Source: CAZWUW01 sp964636895 (lineage in GTDB: Bacteria; Bacillota; Thermincolia; Thermincolales; CAZWUW01). Taken from it: DNA of 28,636 bases. A program made the position numbers and the translations under genes. This document shows, piece by piece, positions 7,196 through 15,131 of this stretch. How positions within the stretch are numbered: position 1 is the first letter of the stretch; the number at the start of each line of letters is the position of its first letter. The notes below the pieces were generated by a model that saw only the letters and a program-made list of their open reading frames with translations, made no database searches and was not told where the DNA came from. Location: NCBI GenBank assembly GCA_964636895.1, contig CAZWUW010000036.1, forward strand, positions 1-28,636, given 5' to 3'.

Positions 7196-7807
7196 CTACC
7201 AGATTCCATGTTTAACAATATATTGCTCAACCGCCTCCGGCAAAAGATATTTGATAGGCCGTCCGGCTTGCACGCGCCGTCTTATTTCCGTGGAGGACAC
7301 GGCAATACCCGGAATCTCAATGGTAATAATTTTCCTTTGAAACCCCGGCGGCAAAGAGCGGATTGCCTTATTTAATTGCGGCAGGCTGTATCCGGGCCGG
7401 GTAGCGGCAATAAAACTACACATTTCCATTACCTCATCCACCTTTTTCCAGGTGAGAATTTCGACTATTGCATCAGCACCGGTGATAAAAAACAGTTCCG
7501 TATCTGTACCATAAATCGTTTGAAAAATTTTTAAAGTATCAATAGCGTAAGAAATACCCTGCCGTTCAATTTCCACCGGGGAAATCCTAAAATACGGATT
7601 GCCGGCAACAGCCAGTTCCACCATGCGATACCGGTGTTTAGCATCGGTAATGTCATAGTCTTTTTTGTGCGGCGGACTGCCACAAGGTACAAAGACTACC
7701 TGATCCAGTTGAAACTCATGCCGGGCACATTCGGCAATCACCAAGTGCCCATTATGAATCGGGTCAAAGGTGCCGCCCATTATGCCTATACTGCTTCTCA
7801 AACTCAT
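7196..7807 (-). CDS. nadD: Nicotinate-nucleotide adenylyltransferase
   Basis: Joins ATP and nicotinate mononucleotide to give deamido-NAD in NAD biosynthesis. 203 aa, family length. Seen: nucleotidyltransferase motif GGTFDPIHNGH near residue 11 (the H-x-G-H type), FVPCGSPPHK, FITGADAI and the C-terminal SSTEIRRRV motif. The start ATG at 7807 follows GGGGTG. It follows proA by 18 nt and is probably its cotranscribed partner. In Bacillus nadD sits between yhbY (yqeI) and yqeK; here proBA and the RRM gene are added to that order. Confidence 0.97.
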   Translation of the reverse strand: MSLRSSIGIMGGTFDPIHNGHLVIAECARHEFQLDQVVFVPCGSPPHKKDYDITDAKHRYRMVELAVAGNPYFRISPVEIERQGISYAIDTLKIFQTIYGTDTELFFITGADAIVEILTWKKVDEVMEMCSFIAATRPGYSLPQLNKAIRSLPPGFQRKIITIEIPGIAVSSTEIRRRVQAGRPIKYLLPEAVEQYIVKHGIW

Positions 7808-7825
7808 TATCGCACCCCGCGCCGG

Positions 7826-9100
7826 CTATTTATCTGATCTGACCTGACCTGCACCAAACACGATATACTTAATTGTAGTTAACTCCTGTAACCCCATGGG
7901 ACCGCGGGCATGCAGCTTTTGGGTACTGATGCCGATTTCGGCCCCATAACCAAACTGGGAACCGTCGGTAAACCTGGTAGAGGCATTTACATAGACAGCG
8001 GCAGCATCAACTTCCTGTAGGAAACGGCGGGCTTTGCTGTAATTTTCCGTAATTATTGCCTCTGAATGGCCGCTTCCGTATTTATAAATATGGTTCATCG
8101 CCTCGGTGATGTCACCCACCACTTTGACCGCCAGGATAAGGTCAAGAAATTCAGCGTAATAATCGTCTTCAGTGGCATCATTAGCCCAGGTAGCGATAGC
8201 TCTGGTTTCCGCACAGCCCCGTATTTCCACCTGGTACTGTTCCCGCAAGGTGCCTAACAGGCCCGGCAGCAGTTCACCGGCCACCTCGCGGTGCACCAGC
8301 AGGGTTTCCATGGCATTACAGACACCGGGGCGTTGAACCTTGGCATTAATAACAATATTTTGGGCCATGGTCAGGTCAGCCTCGTTATCAACATAAACAT
8401 GACAATTTCCTATTCCGGTCTCAATTACAGGTACAGTGGCATTTTTCACCACGGTCTGAATCAGCCCGGCGCCACCCCGGGGAATCAGCACATCCAGATA
8501 GTCATTTAGTTTCAGCATCAGGTTGACTGCTTCGCGGTCGGTAGTTTCAATAAGTTGGATGGCACCGGCCGGGACGCCAGCTCCTTCCGCCGCCCTGGCA
8601 ATCACTCTGGCAACTGCGGTATTTGAATTGATAGCCTCGGAGCCACCGCGGAGCAATACGGCATTACCGGTTTTCAGACAAAGACCGGCAGCATCAACAG
8701 TAACATTGGGCCTGGCCTCATATATAATACCAATTACACCGAGCGGCACCCGTATCTTCCCAATTTGCATGCCGTTCGGCCGTTTCCACATGGAAATCAC
8801 TTCACCGACCGGGTCGGCCAAAGACGTAACCGCTTTTAAACCTGCAGCCATTTCTTCAATCCGGGCCTCAGTCAGCAATAACCTGTCCAACAAAGCCCTG
8901 GAAAGGCCCTTTTCCCGCCCGGCAGCCATGTCCATGGCATTGGCGGCAATAATTTCATCTTTGCAGTTAACCAGCGCATCAGCCATCGCCAGCAACGCCC
9001 GGTCTTTGATATCAGTAGGCAGATAACTTAACTGCCGGGCGGCATTTTTAGCCAACTGCGCTTTACTGATCACTTCCTGTTGCACTTCCTGTTGCACCAT
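7826..9100 (-). CDS. proA: Gamma-glutamyl phosphate reductase (proline biosynthesis)
   Basis: NADPH-dependent reduction of gamma-glutamyl phosphate to glutamate semialdehyde, the second step of proline synthesis. 424 aa in the aldehyde dehydrogenase superfamily. Seen: PLGVIGIIYEARPNVTVDAA, LLRGGSEAINSN, and the catalytic cysteine in VQRPGVCNAMETLLVH, with GPMGLQELTTIKYI at the C-terminus. The ATG follows AGGGAGGT by 10 nt. The extreme N-terminus is a tandem VQQE-VQQE, encoded by two copies of GTGCAACAGGAA. It lies 16 nt after proB. Confidence 0.97.
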   Translation of the reverse strand: MVQQEVQQEVISKAQLAKNAARQLSYLPTDIKDRALLAMADALVNCKDEIIAANAMDMAAGREKGLSRALLDRLLLTEARIEEMAAGLKAVTSLADPVGEVISMWKRPNGMQIGKIRVPLGVIGIIYEARPNVTVDAAGLCLKTGNAVLLRGGSEAINSNTAVARVIARAAEGAGVPAGAIQLIETTDREAVNLMLKLNDYLDVLIPRGGAGLIQTVVKNATVPVIETGIGNCHVYVDNEADLTMAQNIVINAKVQRPGVCNAMETLLVHREVAGELLPGLLGTLREQYQVEIRGCAETRAIATWANDATEDDYYAEFLDLILAVKVVGDITEAMNHIYKYGSGHSEAIITENYSKARRFLQEVDAAAVYVNASTRFTDGSQFGYGAEIGISTQKLHARGPMGLQELTTIKYIVFGAGQVRSDK

Positions 9101-9116
9101 AGCTTAGCTTACCTCC

Positions 9117-10238
9117 CTATAAACTCACAACCAGGTTATCCCGGTGAATAATTTCATCATAGTCTTTGTAACCAAGAATTTTTTTAATCTCAGTAGTCTT
9201 TTTACCTTTTATCTTTTGAATTTCTTCGGCCGGGTAATTAACAATCCCCCTGGCTATTTCCCCCCCGGCGCAAATAACACTAACCGTATTACCGATATCA
9301 AAACTGCCTTCCACAGCCACCACCCCGGAGGGCAGCAGACTCTTGCCCCGCTCCAGCAAAGCCTTCCCAGCCCCGCCGTCAATAATAATATGGCCCTGAA
9401 CGGATGAACCAAAGGCTATCCACTTCTTTTTGGTCTGCAGCCGGTTTTCTTTGGGCAGAAACAGCGTCCCCTCCGGCTCGCCGGCGACCACCCGACGAAT
9501 CACGCCGGCCTTTCGGCCATTAGCGATAACCATGGGAAAACCGGAGCTGATCGCAATCTTGCCAGCCAGCAGTTTTGTCGTCATCCCGCCGGTCCCCAGC
9601 CGGGACCCTGCCCCGCCGGCCAGTTGCTCAATTTCCGGGGTAATTTCACTCAGCTCGCTGATTAGCCTGGCATCCGGATGCTCCTGCGGATTAGCGGAAA
9701 ACAGCCCGTCAATATCTGACAGGATAATCAGCAGGTCGGCGTCAATCAAGCCCGCCACCAGCGCGGAAAGGGTGTCATTATCACCAAACTTGATTTCCTC
9801 TACAGCGATAGTGTCATTTTCATTAATCACAGGGATGGCCTGATAATCAAGCAGGGCGTTAAAGGCATTGCGGGCATTGAGAAATCTCCTGCGGTCGCTC
9901 ATATCCTCCCTGGTCAGCAAAACCTGGGCCACCACCACACCGTACTCGGCAAAAAATTTTTCATACATATGCATCAGGATTCCCTGGCCTACGGCAGCCG
10001 TAGCCTGTTTTTCCGGAATGGTTTTGGGCTTTCTGACCAGCCCCAGTTTACCAATGCCAGCGGCCTGGGCACCGGAAGATACCAGTACAACTTCTTTGCC
10101 CCGGTTCCGCAAATCAGCCAGCTCCCGCACCAACTGTTCCATACGGTGCAGGTTCAACTTACCGGTATTATGACTTAAAGTACTGGAGCCCACTTTGACG
10201 ACAATCCTGTTTGCACCGGAAAAATCCCTTTTAATCAT
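9117..10238 (-). CDS. proB: Glutamate 5-kinase with PUA domain
   Basis: Phosphorylates glutamate with ATP, the first and feedback-controlled step of proline synthesis. 373 aa. The amino-acid kinase domain (about 1-260) shows VVKVGSSTL, VSSGAQAAG, FGDNDTLSALVA, LLIILSDIDGLF and GGMTTKLLAGKIA. The C-terminal PUA domain (about 280-360) includes GGAGKALLERGKSLLPSGV. The ATG at 10238 follows AAAGGTGA. It is the first gene of proB-proA-nadD. Feedback inhibition by proline is a family property, not visible here. Confidence 0.97.
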   Translation of the reverse strand: MIKRDFSGANRIVVKVGSSTLSHNTGKLNLHRMEQLVRELADLRNRGKEVVLVSSGAQAAGIGKLGLVRKPKTIPEKQATAAVGQGILMHMYEKFFAEYGVVVAQVLLTREDMSDRRRFLNARNAFNALLDYQAIPVINENDTIAVEEIKFGDNDTLSALVAGLIDADLLIILSDIDGLFSANPQEHPDARLISELSEITPEIEQLAGGAGSRLGTGGMTTKLLAGKIAISSGFPMVIANGRKAGVIRRVVAGEPEGTLFLPKENRLQTKKKWIAFGSSVQGHIIIDGGAGKALLERGKSLLPSGVVAVEGSFDIGNTVSVICAGGEIARGIVNYPAEEIQKIKGKKTTEIKKILGYKDYDEIIHRDNLVVSL

Positions 10239-10281
10239 GGTATCACCTTTTGTTTAAAATAGGTAATTGAACTATCTTATC

Positions 10282-10290
10282 ATTATAACA
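10282..10290 (-). promoter_or_regulatory. Possible extended -10 promoter of proBA-nadD
   Basis: TGTTATAAT on the minus strand (TGn plus consensus TATAAT at 10282-10287), directly after the yhbY terminator. No good -35 is seen because the terminator occupies that place. Confidence 0.45.
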
Positions 10291-10291
10291 C

Positions 10292-10315
10292 AAAAAACCC
10301 CGTGTGTGGGGGTTT
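10292..10315 (-). terminator. Terminator after yhbY
   Basis: On the minus strand AAACCCC, loop around CACACAC, GGGGTTTTTT. It separates spo0B-obgE-yhbY from proBA. Confidence 0.8.
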
Positions 10316-10325
10316 GTATGCCGCA

Positions 10326-10634
10326 CTATGGTAATTTGATTGCCGGGTGCTGCTCAGACGGACGGTAGAAAAGAATGATATGGCCAATGGTCTGAGCCAC
10401 TACCGCGCCGGTGGCGGTGGCAATCTCGGCGGCGACACCGGTCACCTCCGCCGGTGCGTTGTTTAACACCCGGAGTTTGATCAGTTCCCTGGCTTCTAAG
10501 GCCTCATCCACTTGTTGAATGAGATTGTCTGTTACGCCCCCCTTGCCTACCTGCACAATAGGATCAATGCCGCTGCCCATGGCCCGGAGAAATCTTTTTT
10601 GCTTACCGGTAAGTTTTATTCCTGTTTCCATCAT
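10326..10634 (-). CDS. yhbY: CRM-domain ribosome assembly RNA-binding protein YhbY
   Basis: A 102-aa single CRM (CRS1-YhbY) domain protein that binds pre-50S particles and 23S rRNA. Seen: LTGKQKRFLRAMG, PIVQVGKGGVTDNLIQQVDEAL, ELIKLRVLNN and a GHIILFYRPS ending, all typical of the family. The start is ATG 10634 (a second ATG at 10631); AAGGAGG lies 12 nt upstream. It comes 44 nt after obgE with an 8-bp hairpin in the gap, and before a terminator, so it probably ends the spo0B-obgE transcript. Confidence 0.95.
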   Translation of the reverse strand: MMETGIKLTGKQKRFLRAMGSGIDPIVQVGKGGVTDNLIQQVDEALEARELIKLRVLNNAPAEVTGVAAEIATATGAVVAQTIGHIILFYRPSEQHPAIKLP

Positions 10635-10658
10635 CTACAACTCGAGCCTCCTTACATC

Positions 10659-10676
10659 AAAGCCAGCTCTGGCTTT
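10659..10676 (-). other. Short hairpin between obgE and yhbY
   Basis: Perfect inverted repeat AAAGCCAG/CTGGCTTT with a 2-nt centre. On the minus strand there is no U run, so it is more likely an mRNA processing or stability element than a terminator; on the plus strand it is followed by five T residues. Confidence 0.4.
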
Positions 10677-10677
10677 T

Positions 10678-11943
10678 TCAGTCCACATAATCAAACTCCA
10701 AATCCTTAATCCGCACCGTGTCCCCTGCTTTAACCCCCCGCCGGCGCAAATCAGCTTCAATACCCATTAGCTTCATAATGCGCTGAAAACGCTTTACAGC
10801 ATCCTCATTGTTAAAATCGGTCATGGCAAAGTGGCGTTCAATTTCTTTGCCTTCTATTACATATACACTGTCCTCCCGGCGCACGGAAAACCGGGGGGTC
10901 TCAGTTACCCGGACGATTCTTTCCGCTTCTGCCAACTGCGGCGGTTCTTCAATTCTATCCAGCATTTCAGCCAGCCGGTAAACTAAGGGCTGTACTCCTT
11001 CGCCAATAGCCGCCACCATTGGGAAAATATCATAACCCCGGCCCAGTTCCGCCCTAAGCCGCGTCAAGTTTTCTTCCGCTCCGGGCAAGTCTGTTTTATT
11101 AGCCGCAATCACCTGTGGCCGTTGGGCCAGCACCGGGTTATACAAAGCCAGTTCATTATTGATGACAGCAAAATCATGTATCGGATCCCGGCCTTCGGAA
11201 CCAGCTATATCCAGCACATGCACCAGTACCCTGGTACGCTCGGTATGCCGCAAAAAATCATGGCCCAGACCGGCACCGGCATGCGCGCCCTCGATTAACC
11301 CCGGAATATCCGCCATGACGAAACTCCGTCCGTCATCAACCCGTACCACCCCTAGGTTCGGGGCCAGCGTGGTAAAATGATATTCGGCAATCTTAGGTTT
11401 GGCTGCCGAAACCACTGAAATCAGAGTTGATTTGCCTACGCTGGGAAAACCGATGATGCCCACATCGGCTAATACTTTGAGCTCCAGAGCTACCCACCGC
11501 TCCTTCCCCGGTTCGCCTTTTTCGGCAAAGGCCGGAGCTTTAGTGGTCGCATTGGCAAAACGGGCATTACCCCGGCCGCCCCGGCCGCCGCTAGCAATTA
11601 GTTCCCGCTGGCCGTGCAAGGTAAGGTCGGCGATAAACTCACCGGTTTCCGCATCTTTAACCACTGTGCCGACAGGTACCCGTACAACCAGTTCAACAGA
11701 GTTAGCTCCGTGCATATTTTTACTTTGGCCGTGCTCGCCCCGGTCAGCCTTATAATGTCGTTGATAACGAAAATCTACCAGAGTGCGCAAACCCTCGTCC
11801 GCCTCAAAAATAACACTGCCGCCATTACCGCCGTCGCCGCCGGACGGACCGCCTTCCGGCACATACTTTTCCCGCCGGAAGGCCACGATACCGTTGCCAC
11901 CGTCGCCACCTTTAACATATATTTTGGCCTGATCATAAAACAT
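10678..11943 (-). CDS. obgE: Obg family GTPase (CgtA)
   Basis: Essential GTPase of 50S maturation and stress/sporulation control. 421 aa. Three domains are seen: the glycine-rich Obg fold (about 1-158; GGDGGNG, GGPSGGDGGNGGSV); the G domain with G1 GFPSVGKST, G3 DIPGLIEGA, G4 NKTD and a switch I TT motif (HFTTLAPNLGVV); and a C-terminal OCT domain (from about 340, FSVRREDSVYVIEGKEIERH). The ATG follows AAAGGTGG. It is directly downstream of spo0B, the same order as in Bacillus, where Obg is needed for Spo0A phosphorelay activity. Confidence 0.98.
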   Translation of the reverse strand: MFYDQAKIYVKGGDGGNGIVAFRREKYVPEGGPSGGDGGNGGSVIFEADEGLRTLVDFRYQRHYKADRGEHGQSKNMHGANSVELVVRVPVGTVVKDAETGEFIADLTLHGQRELIASGGRGGRGNARFANATTKAPAFAEKGEPGKERWVALELKVLADVGIIGFPSVGKSTLISVVSAAKPKIAEYHFTTLAPNLGVVRVDDGRSFVMADIPGLIEGAHAGAGLGHDFLRHTERTRVLVHVLDIAGSEGRDPIHDFAVINNELALYNPVLAQRPQVIAANKTDLPGAEENLTRLRAELGRGYDIFPMVAAIGEGVQPLVYRLAEMLDRIEEPPQLAEAERIVRVTETPRFSVRREDSVYVIEGKEIERHFAMTDFNNEDAVKRFQRIMKLMGIEADLRRRGVKAGDTVRIKDLEFDYVD

Positions 11944-11960
11944 TTGCGTACCACCTTTTG

Positions 11961-12509
11961 TCAGTCCTTAGGCAACTCCACCCGTAATTGCACCTTATCC
12001 TCCGCCGCCCAGCCGCACCGCACCCGGACTCCGTGCCCCCGGCAAATATGCTCTAGGGATTCCAGCGGTTCCCCGGCAAAAACCTGGCGGCGGCAAACAA
12101 AACTCACAGCCACCAGAAAACCGTTGCCTTGTTCATTAATATCCACAAAAATTTCTCCCGGCATACAGTTATCACCACAGGTTTCCCGTATTGCCGTATC
12201 AATCAGGCGCTCAATAACATCAGCCAGTGCCGGACCGCCTAATTTACAGCCGGCCAGGTTGGAAGAAATGCCGAAATGCACTTCCACGCCATGTTTTACC
12301 GCCTTATTGCGGGCAATCAGCAGCGCTGCCGCCGCTTCCGGCTGCGCCAGAGCGTTAATTTTGCCGGCCTCGGTCATCTCCCGGGCAATTTCCTGAATAT
12401 AGCCAAAGACCCGATCCTGCTTATTTAACTGGATCATACCGGATATAATCTGCAGGTGATTAATAAAATCGTGCCGCTGTACCCGCAGCACATCAAACAA
12501 TTCTTTCAT
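11961..12509 (-). CDS. spo0B: Spo0B-like sporulation phosphotransferase
   Basis: A 182-aa protein with a histidine-kinase-like helical hairpin: VQRHDFINHLQIISGM carries the phospho-accepting His at residue 13. The following domain is GHKL-shaped but degenerate: the N-box position reads ERLIDTAIRE, with no clear ATP-binding Asn. That is the pattern of Spo0B, which passes phosphate from Spo0F to Spo0A without binding ATP. The position immediately before obg matches Bacillus spo0B-obg. The start is the ATG at 12509, with GGAGGGG just upstream; the in-frame ATG at 12542 has no ribosome site. The alternative is a Spo0B-domain sensor fragment; context makes that less likely. Confidence 0.85.
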   Translation of the reverse strand: MKELFDVLRVQRHDFINHLQIISGMIQLNKQDRVFGYIQEIAREMTEAGKINALAQPEAAAALLIARNKAVKHGVEVHFGISSNLAGCKLGGPALADVIERLIDTAIRETCGDNCMPGEIFVDINEQGNGFLVAVSFVCRRQVFAGEPLESLEHICRGHGVRVRCGWAAEDKVQLRVELPKD

Positions 12510-12594
12510 ATGCCCCTCCGCGGAAAATATTACCTTACTCATTTCGCTAAAAAGATATATTTTCCTGCAAGGAAACGATAATCTAACTTAATAA

Positions 12595-12813
12595 CTAATG
12601 CACCAGGTCCGATAATGGCTTGAAAACGGCTTCAATCCCTTTGCTGGGATTGGGCAGCGGCATATCCAGCACAGCGGCAAAAGCCATCACCATGGCCACC
12701 AATAACGTGCCGGCAAAAGCTGCCAACTCCCGCCAGCGCTGTCCCCGCACAAGTGGTGGCGCTTCCAGAGCAATAATTACCAAAAAAATGATTACTAACG
12801 CCAAAACTGACAT
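12595..12813 (-). CDS. Small two-helix membrane protein at end of ger operon (D-subunit-like)
   Basis: 72 aa from the ATG at 12813, chosen because GGGAGG lies 6 nt upstream and 13 nt after the gerC stop; the longer reading to 12852 overlaps gerC. Two hydrophobic helices (about 1-17 and 32-47) are joined by a charged loop with EAPPLVRGQRWREL, followed by LDMPLPNPSKGIEAVFKPL. It is clearly paralogous to the plus-strand gene at 18089: both share E-P-LV---WREL-AF and PLPNP---E--F-P. Small two-helix D subunits accompany GerA-type receptors in bacilli; assignment to that role is inference from size, topology and operon position. Confidence 0.8.
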   Translation of the reverse strand: MSVLALVIIFLVIIALEAPPLVRGQRWRELAAFAGTLLVAMVMAFAAVLDMPLPNPSKGIEAVFKPLSDLVH

Positions 12814-12826
12814 ACCTGTCCTCCCG

Positions 12827-14035
12827 CTATTTAATCTTATACGTGTCTCCAATCATACCGGTACGGCGAATTTCAACCGTCACCTCTACTTTAACGTCGA
12901 TATTCGGATAAATGTCATACCACTTATCCTCCACCCGGTGCCAGAAATCCGGTGCAGCGTGATGGACTTTCTGTCCAAAACCAAAAATATCGGCCTGATA
13001 TTCCCGCTGGGCTTTTTTAAGCGCCGCCATGGCCAGCCGGTGGATTTCCCGGGCCACCTCCCGGTTAAGCTTGGCTATTGCTTCCGGCGTGGCAATTAAT
13101 TGTAAACTGCTATTTTCCCCTAAATCTCCTTCAGCTTTTATTTTTACATGCATACTTATTTTCCCCTTATCCACCCGGGGAATAATTTCACTTTTGGCCC
13201 TGGTCATCAAAAATGAAATCTTCTCTTTTTTCACTTTTACCGGAATTACACCTGCTTTGCTGCGGCCGGTAATATATAAATAGCCTTTTCCCTCATCTTC
13301 ATTCAGCCAACCGGCCAGCCGGTCCCGGCGAAAAACTGCCAAGCTTAGCGCCTGTACGCTTTTATTCGGTTCACCCTGCTCAAGAACCGGGTCCATGCCG
13401 GCTCGTTCCGGAATACTTTTGATCTGCAGTCCGGTGGCCACCGCATCAATCCCCGGCGAAACCATTGCGGCTGTGAATTCCCGCAAATCCACGGCATAGC
13501 TTTTGGATACCCGGGACACGGTATTAATCATCATGCCGCTTATTTCGTCTGACAGCAATTCTTCAATTTCCGGGGCGTTCTGCAAAACCGCAAAAGCTTC
13601 ACCCTGAGATACAAGAATCCAGTTGCGAAGCCGGATATCTTTGTGCCGGTTAAGAAAATCCAGCAGTTCCGCAACCCCTTGCCGGGCTGTCCGTTCGCCG
13701 ATAATAATTACTTTATTGTGGTACAGCACCACATTACGGGACGAACGGCTGACAAAATTACGGCCGGCATCATACACAGTATCACCGTAGCTTGCTGCCA
13801 CCCATTCCGGAGATTTGCTACCCCCGCCTCCGCCCCTCTGCTGACCGCCGCCCAATTGGTCCGGGCGGATGACCTGAAGAGTAAAGCGGTATTTTTCCCG
13901 CCCCTGAATATTTACCCGGTCAAATGCCGCCGCAGAAACAATAGCCAAATCCTCAATTTCCCGCCGGCTCCAACAGCCCGGCAGCAAGCTCATGATAATA
14001 ATAAAACTAATTATAGGAAGCAGTTTTCCGGTCAT
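12827..14035 (-). CDS. gerC: Spore germination protein GerC (GerAC family lipoprotein)
   Basis: C subunit of a GerA-type nutrient receptor in the spore inner membrane. 402 aa. A lipoprotein signal peptide ends in a LLPGC lipobox with acceptor Cys21, followed by CWSRREIEDLAIVSA, typical of the family. Later segments VVLYHNKVIIIGERTAR and FLNRHKDIRLRNWILVSQG match domain 1, and the C-terminal part ends in a DIYPNIDVKVEVTVEIRRTG beta segment. A Gly/Gln-rich insert (GGGQQRGGGGGSKS) lies near residue 65. The start is ATG 14035, with AAGGAG 9 nt upstream; the upstream codon at 14068 is less supported. The start overlaps the gerB 3' end by 29 nt, suggesting coupling. Confidence 0.93.
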   Translation of the reverse strand: MTGKLLPIISFIIIMSLLPGCWSRREIEDLAIVSAAAFDRVNIQGREKYRFTLQVIRPDQLGGGQQRGGGGGSKSPEWVAASYGDTVYDAGRNFVSRSSRNVVLYHNKVIIIGERTARQGVAELLDFLNRHKDIRLRNWILVSQGEAFAVLQNAPEIEELLSDEISGMMINTVSRVSKSYAVDLREFTAAMVSPGIDAVATGLQIKSIPERAGMDPVLEQGEPNKSVQALSLAVFRRDRLAGWLNEDEGKGYLYITGRSKAGVIPVKVKKEKISFLMTRAKSEIIPRVDKGKISMHVKIKAEGDLGENSSLQLIATPEAIAKLNREVAREIHRLAMAALKKAQREYQADIFGFGQKVHHAAPDFWHRVEDKWYDIYPNIDVKVEVTVEIRRTGMIGDTYKIK

Positions 14036-15131
14036 TGACGGCCACTCCTTTCTTTCTGACCAACGCAATTAACAATAACAGCCCTGGAATAGCCAATTCA
14101 AATACAAAGCCGTAAAACGGAAAAATCTGGCCCAAAAAGCTTACCAATTCACGGATATTTTCAAACAGTGTAATTGACCAAACCAGCTGAATAATACCCA
14201 AGGGCAGTATCAGCGGCCGGTAATCCTGCAGCCCCAGCCACTGGGCGGTAGCCAGGGTGCTGGCATGATAGAAACAGGCTACCTTGATAAAGATTCCGGA
14301 TACCCAGAGAATCATTACGATAGCTTCAACCCGCTCAATAAAGTGGCCAATATTTGCATATCGGGCCAGATAAAGCGTGGGAAAAGTTAAATGGGCGGAC
14401 ATCTCGGCCCCAAAGACAGCTATCATAGCAGCCGTATCCAGGGTCAGTACAAAGCCTATGAATACAACAGCCACAATACCGGCTTTTTGAGCTTTTTGCG
14501 GCATATTAAGGTAAGGCAAAAACATCAGCAGCAAAACCACTTCGCCCCGCCAGGAGGAAGGAGCCAACGCCCCTTTCATTACCGGCAGCAGGCCCTTGTC
14601 CAACATCGGGGTGAGGTTGCTCAGGCGCATTTCCCCAACTACCATAGCAACAAGCCCAAAAAGACTCAGCACTGCCAGTGGGAACACGAACTGGTTGGCC
14701 CGGCAGATAACTTCCAGACCGCAGCGTACCGCATAGGCCGCCAGCAGCACCAGCACCCCGTTAAAGACCAGCAACGGAGTCTCCGACATAAAAGCGGTAA
14801 CCATAAAATCCCCGAACTCCCTGATAATGATCCCGTTTATATGCAGAAAAAAGAATACATACGCCAGTCCGACAAGTTTGCCCCCCAACTTACCCACTAT
14901 ATCTCCGCTATATTCAATTACTGTCCGGCCAGGAAAACGCCGGCCAAGAGATACACAAACCACTACAACCATGACCCCGAAAATCGTGGCCGGAACCAGC
15001 ACCGAAAGCCAGCCGTCTTCCGCCGCCGCACGAGCGGTGATAGCGGGCACAAAAAGCCAGGCAGTAGCGGTTACCAATGTAACCAGCAAAAACGTCAGCT
15101 GGGTGGAAGATATCTTTTCCTCATTTAGCAT
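14007..15131 (-). CDS. gerB: Spore germination protein GerB, copy 1 (GerAB/ArcD/ProY family)
   Basis: B subunit of a GerA-type germinant receptor: a 374-aa integral membrane protein of the APC-transporter-related family with about ten hydrophobic helices. Seen: the SSTQLTFLLVTLVTATAWLF start, FPGRTVIEYS, the AAYAVRCGLEVICRANQFVFP segment, FGAEMSAHLTFPTLYLARYA and the IFIKVACFYHAS region. This subunit is thought to bind the germinant. The start is ATG 15131 (GGGGGCGG just upstream), overlapping the gerA stop by 11 nt; the longer reading to 15224 adds an unlikely N-terminus inside gerA. Part of gerB2-gerA-gerB1-gerC-small gene. Confidence 0.94.
   Translation of the reverse strand: MLNEEKISSTQLTFLLVTLVTATAWLFVPAITARAAAEDGWLSVLVPATIFGVMVVVVCVSLGRRFPGRTVIEYSGDIVGKLGGKLVGLAYVFFFLHINGIIIREFGDFMVTAFMSETPLLVFNGVLVLLAAYAVRCGLEVICRANQFVFPLAVLSLFGLVAMVVGEMRLSNLTPMLDKGLLPVMKGALAPSSWRGEVVLLLMFLPYLNMPQKAQKAGIVAVVFIGFVLTLDTAAMIAVFGAEMSAHLTFPTLYLARYANIGHFIERVEAIVMILWVSGIFIKVACFYHASTLATAQWLGLQDYRPLILPLGIIQLVWSITLFENIRELVSFLGQIFPFYGFVFELAIPGLLLLIALVRKKGVAVNDRKTASYN

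Noticed and set aside
11614..12396. A 260-codon plus-strand open frame
   Set aside because: Antisense to obgE and spo0B, crossing their junction, with no ribosome site or recognisable domain.
12507..12542. Longer N-terminus for spo0B starting at 12542
   Set aside because: No ribosome site before 12542, while GGAGGGG stands directly before the ATG at 12509.
14391..15128. A 245-codon plus-strand open frame
   Set aside because: Antisense to gerB1; rich in His, Gln and Lys as expected of a shadow of hydrophobic codons, with no known motif.
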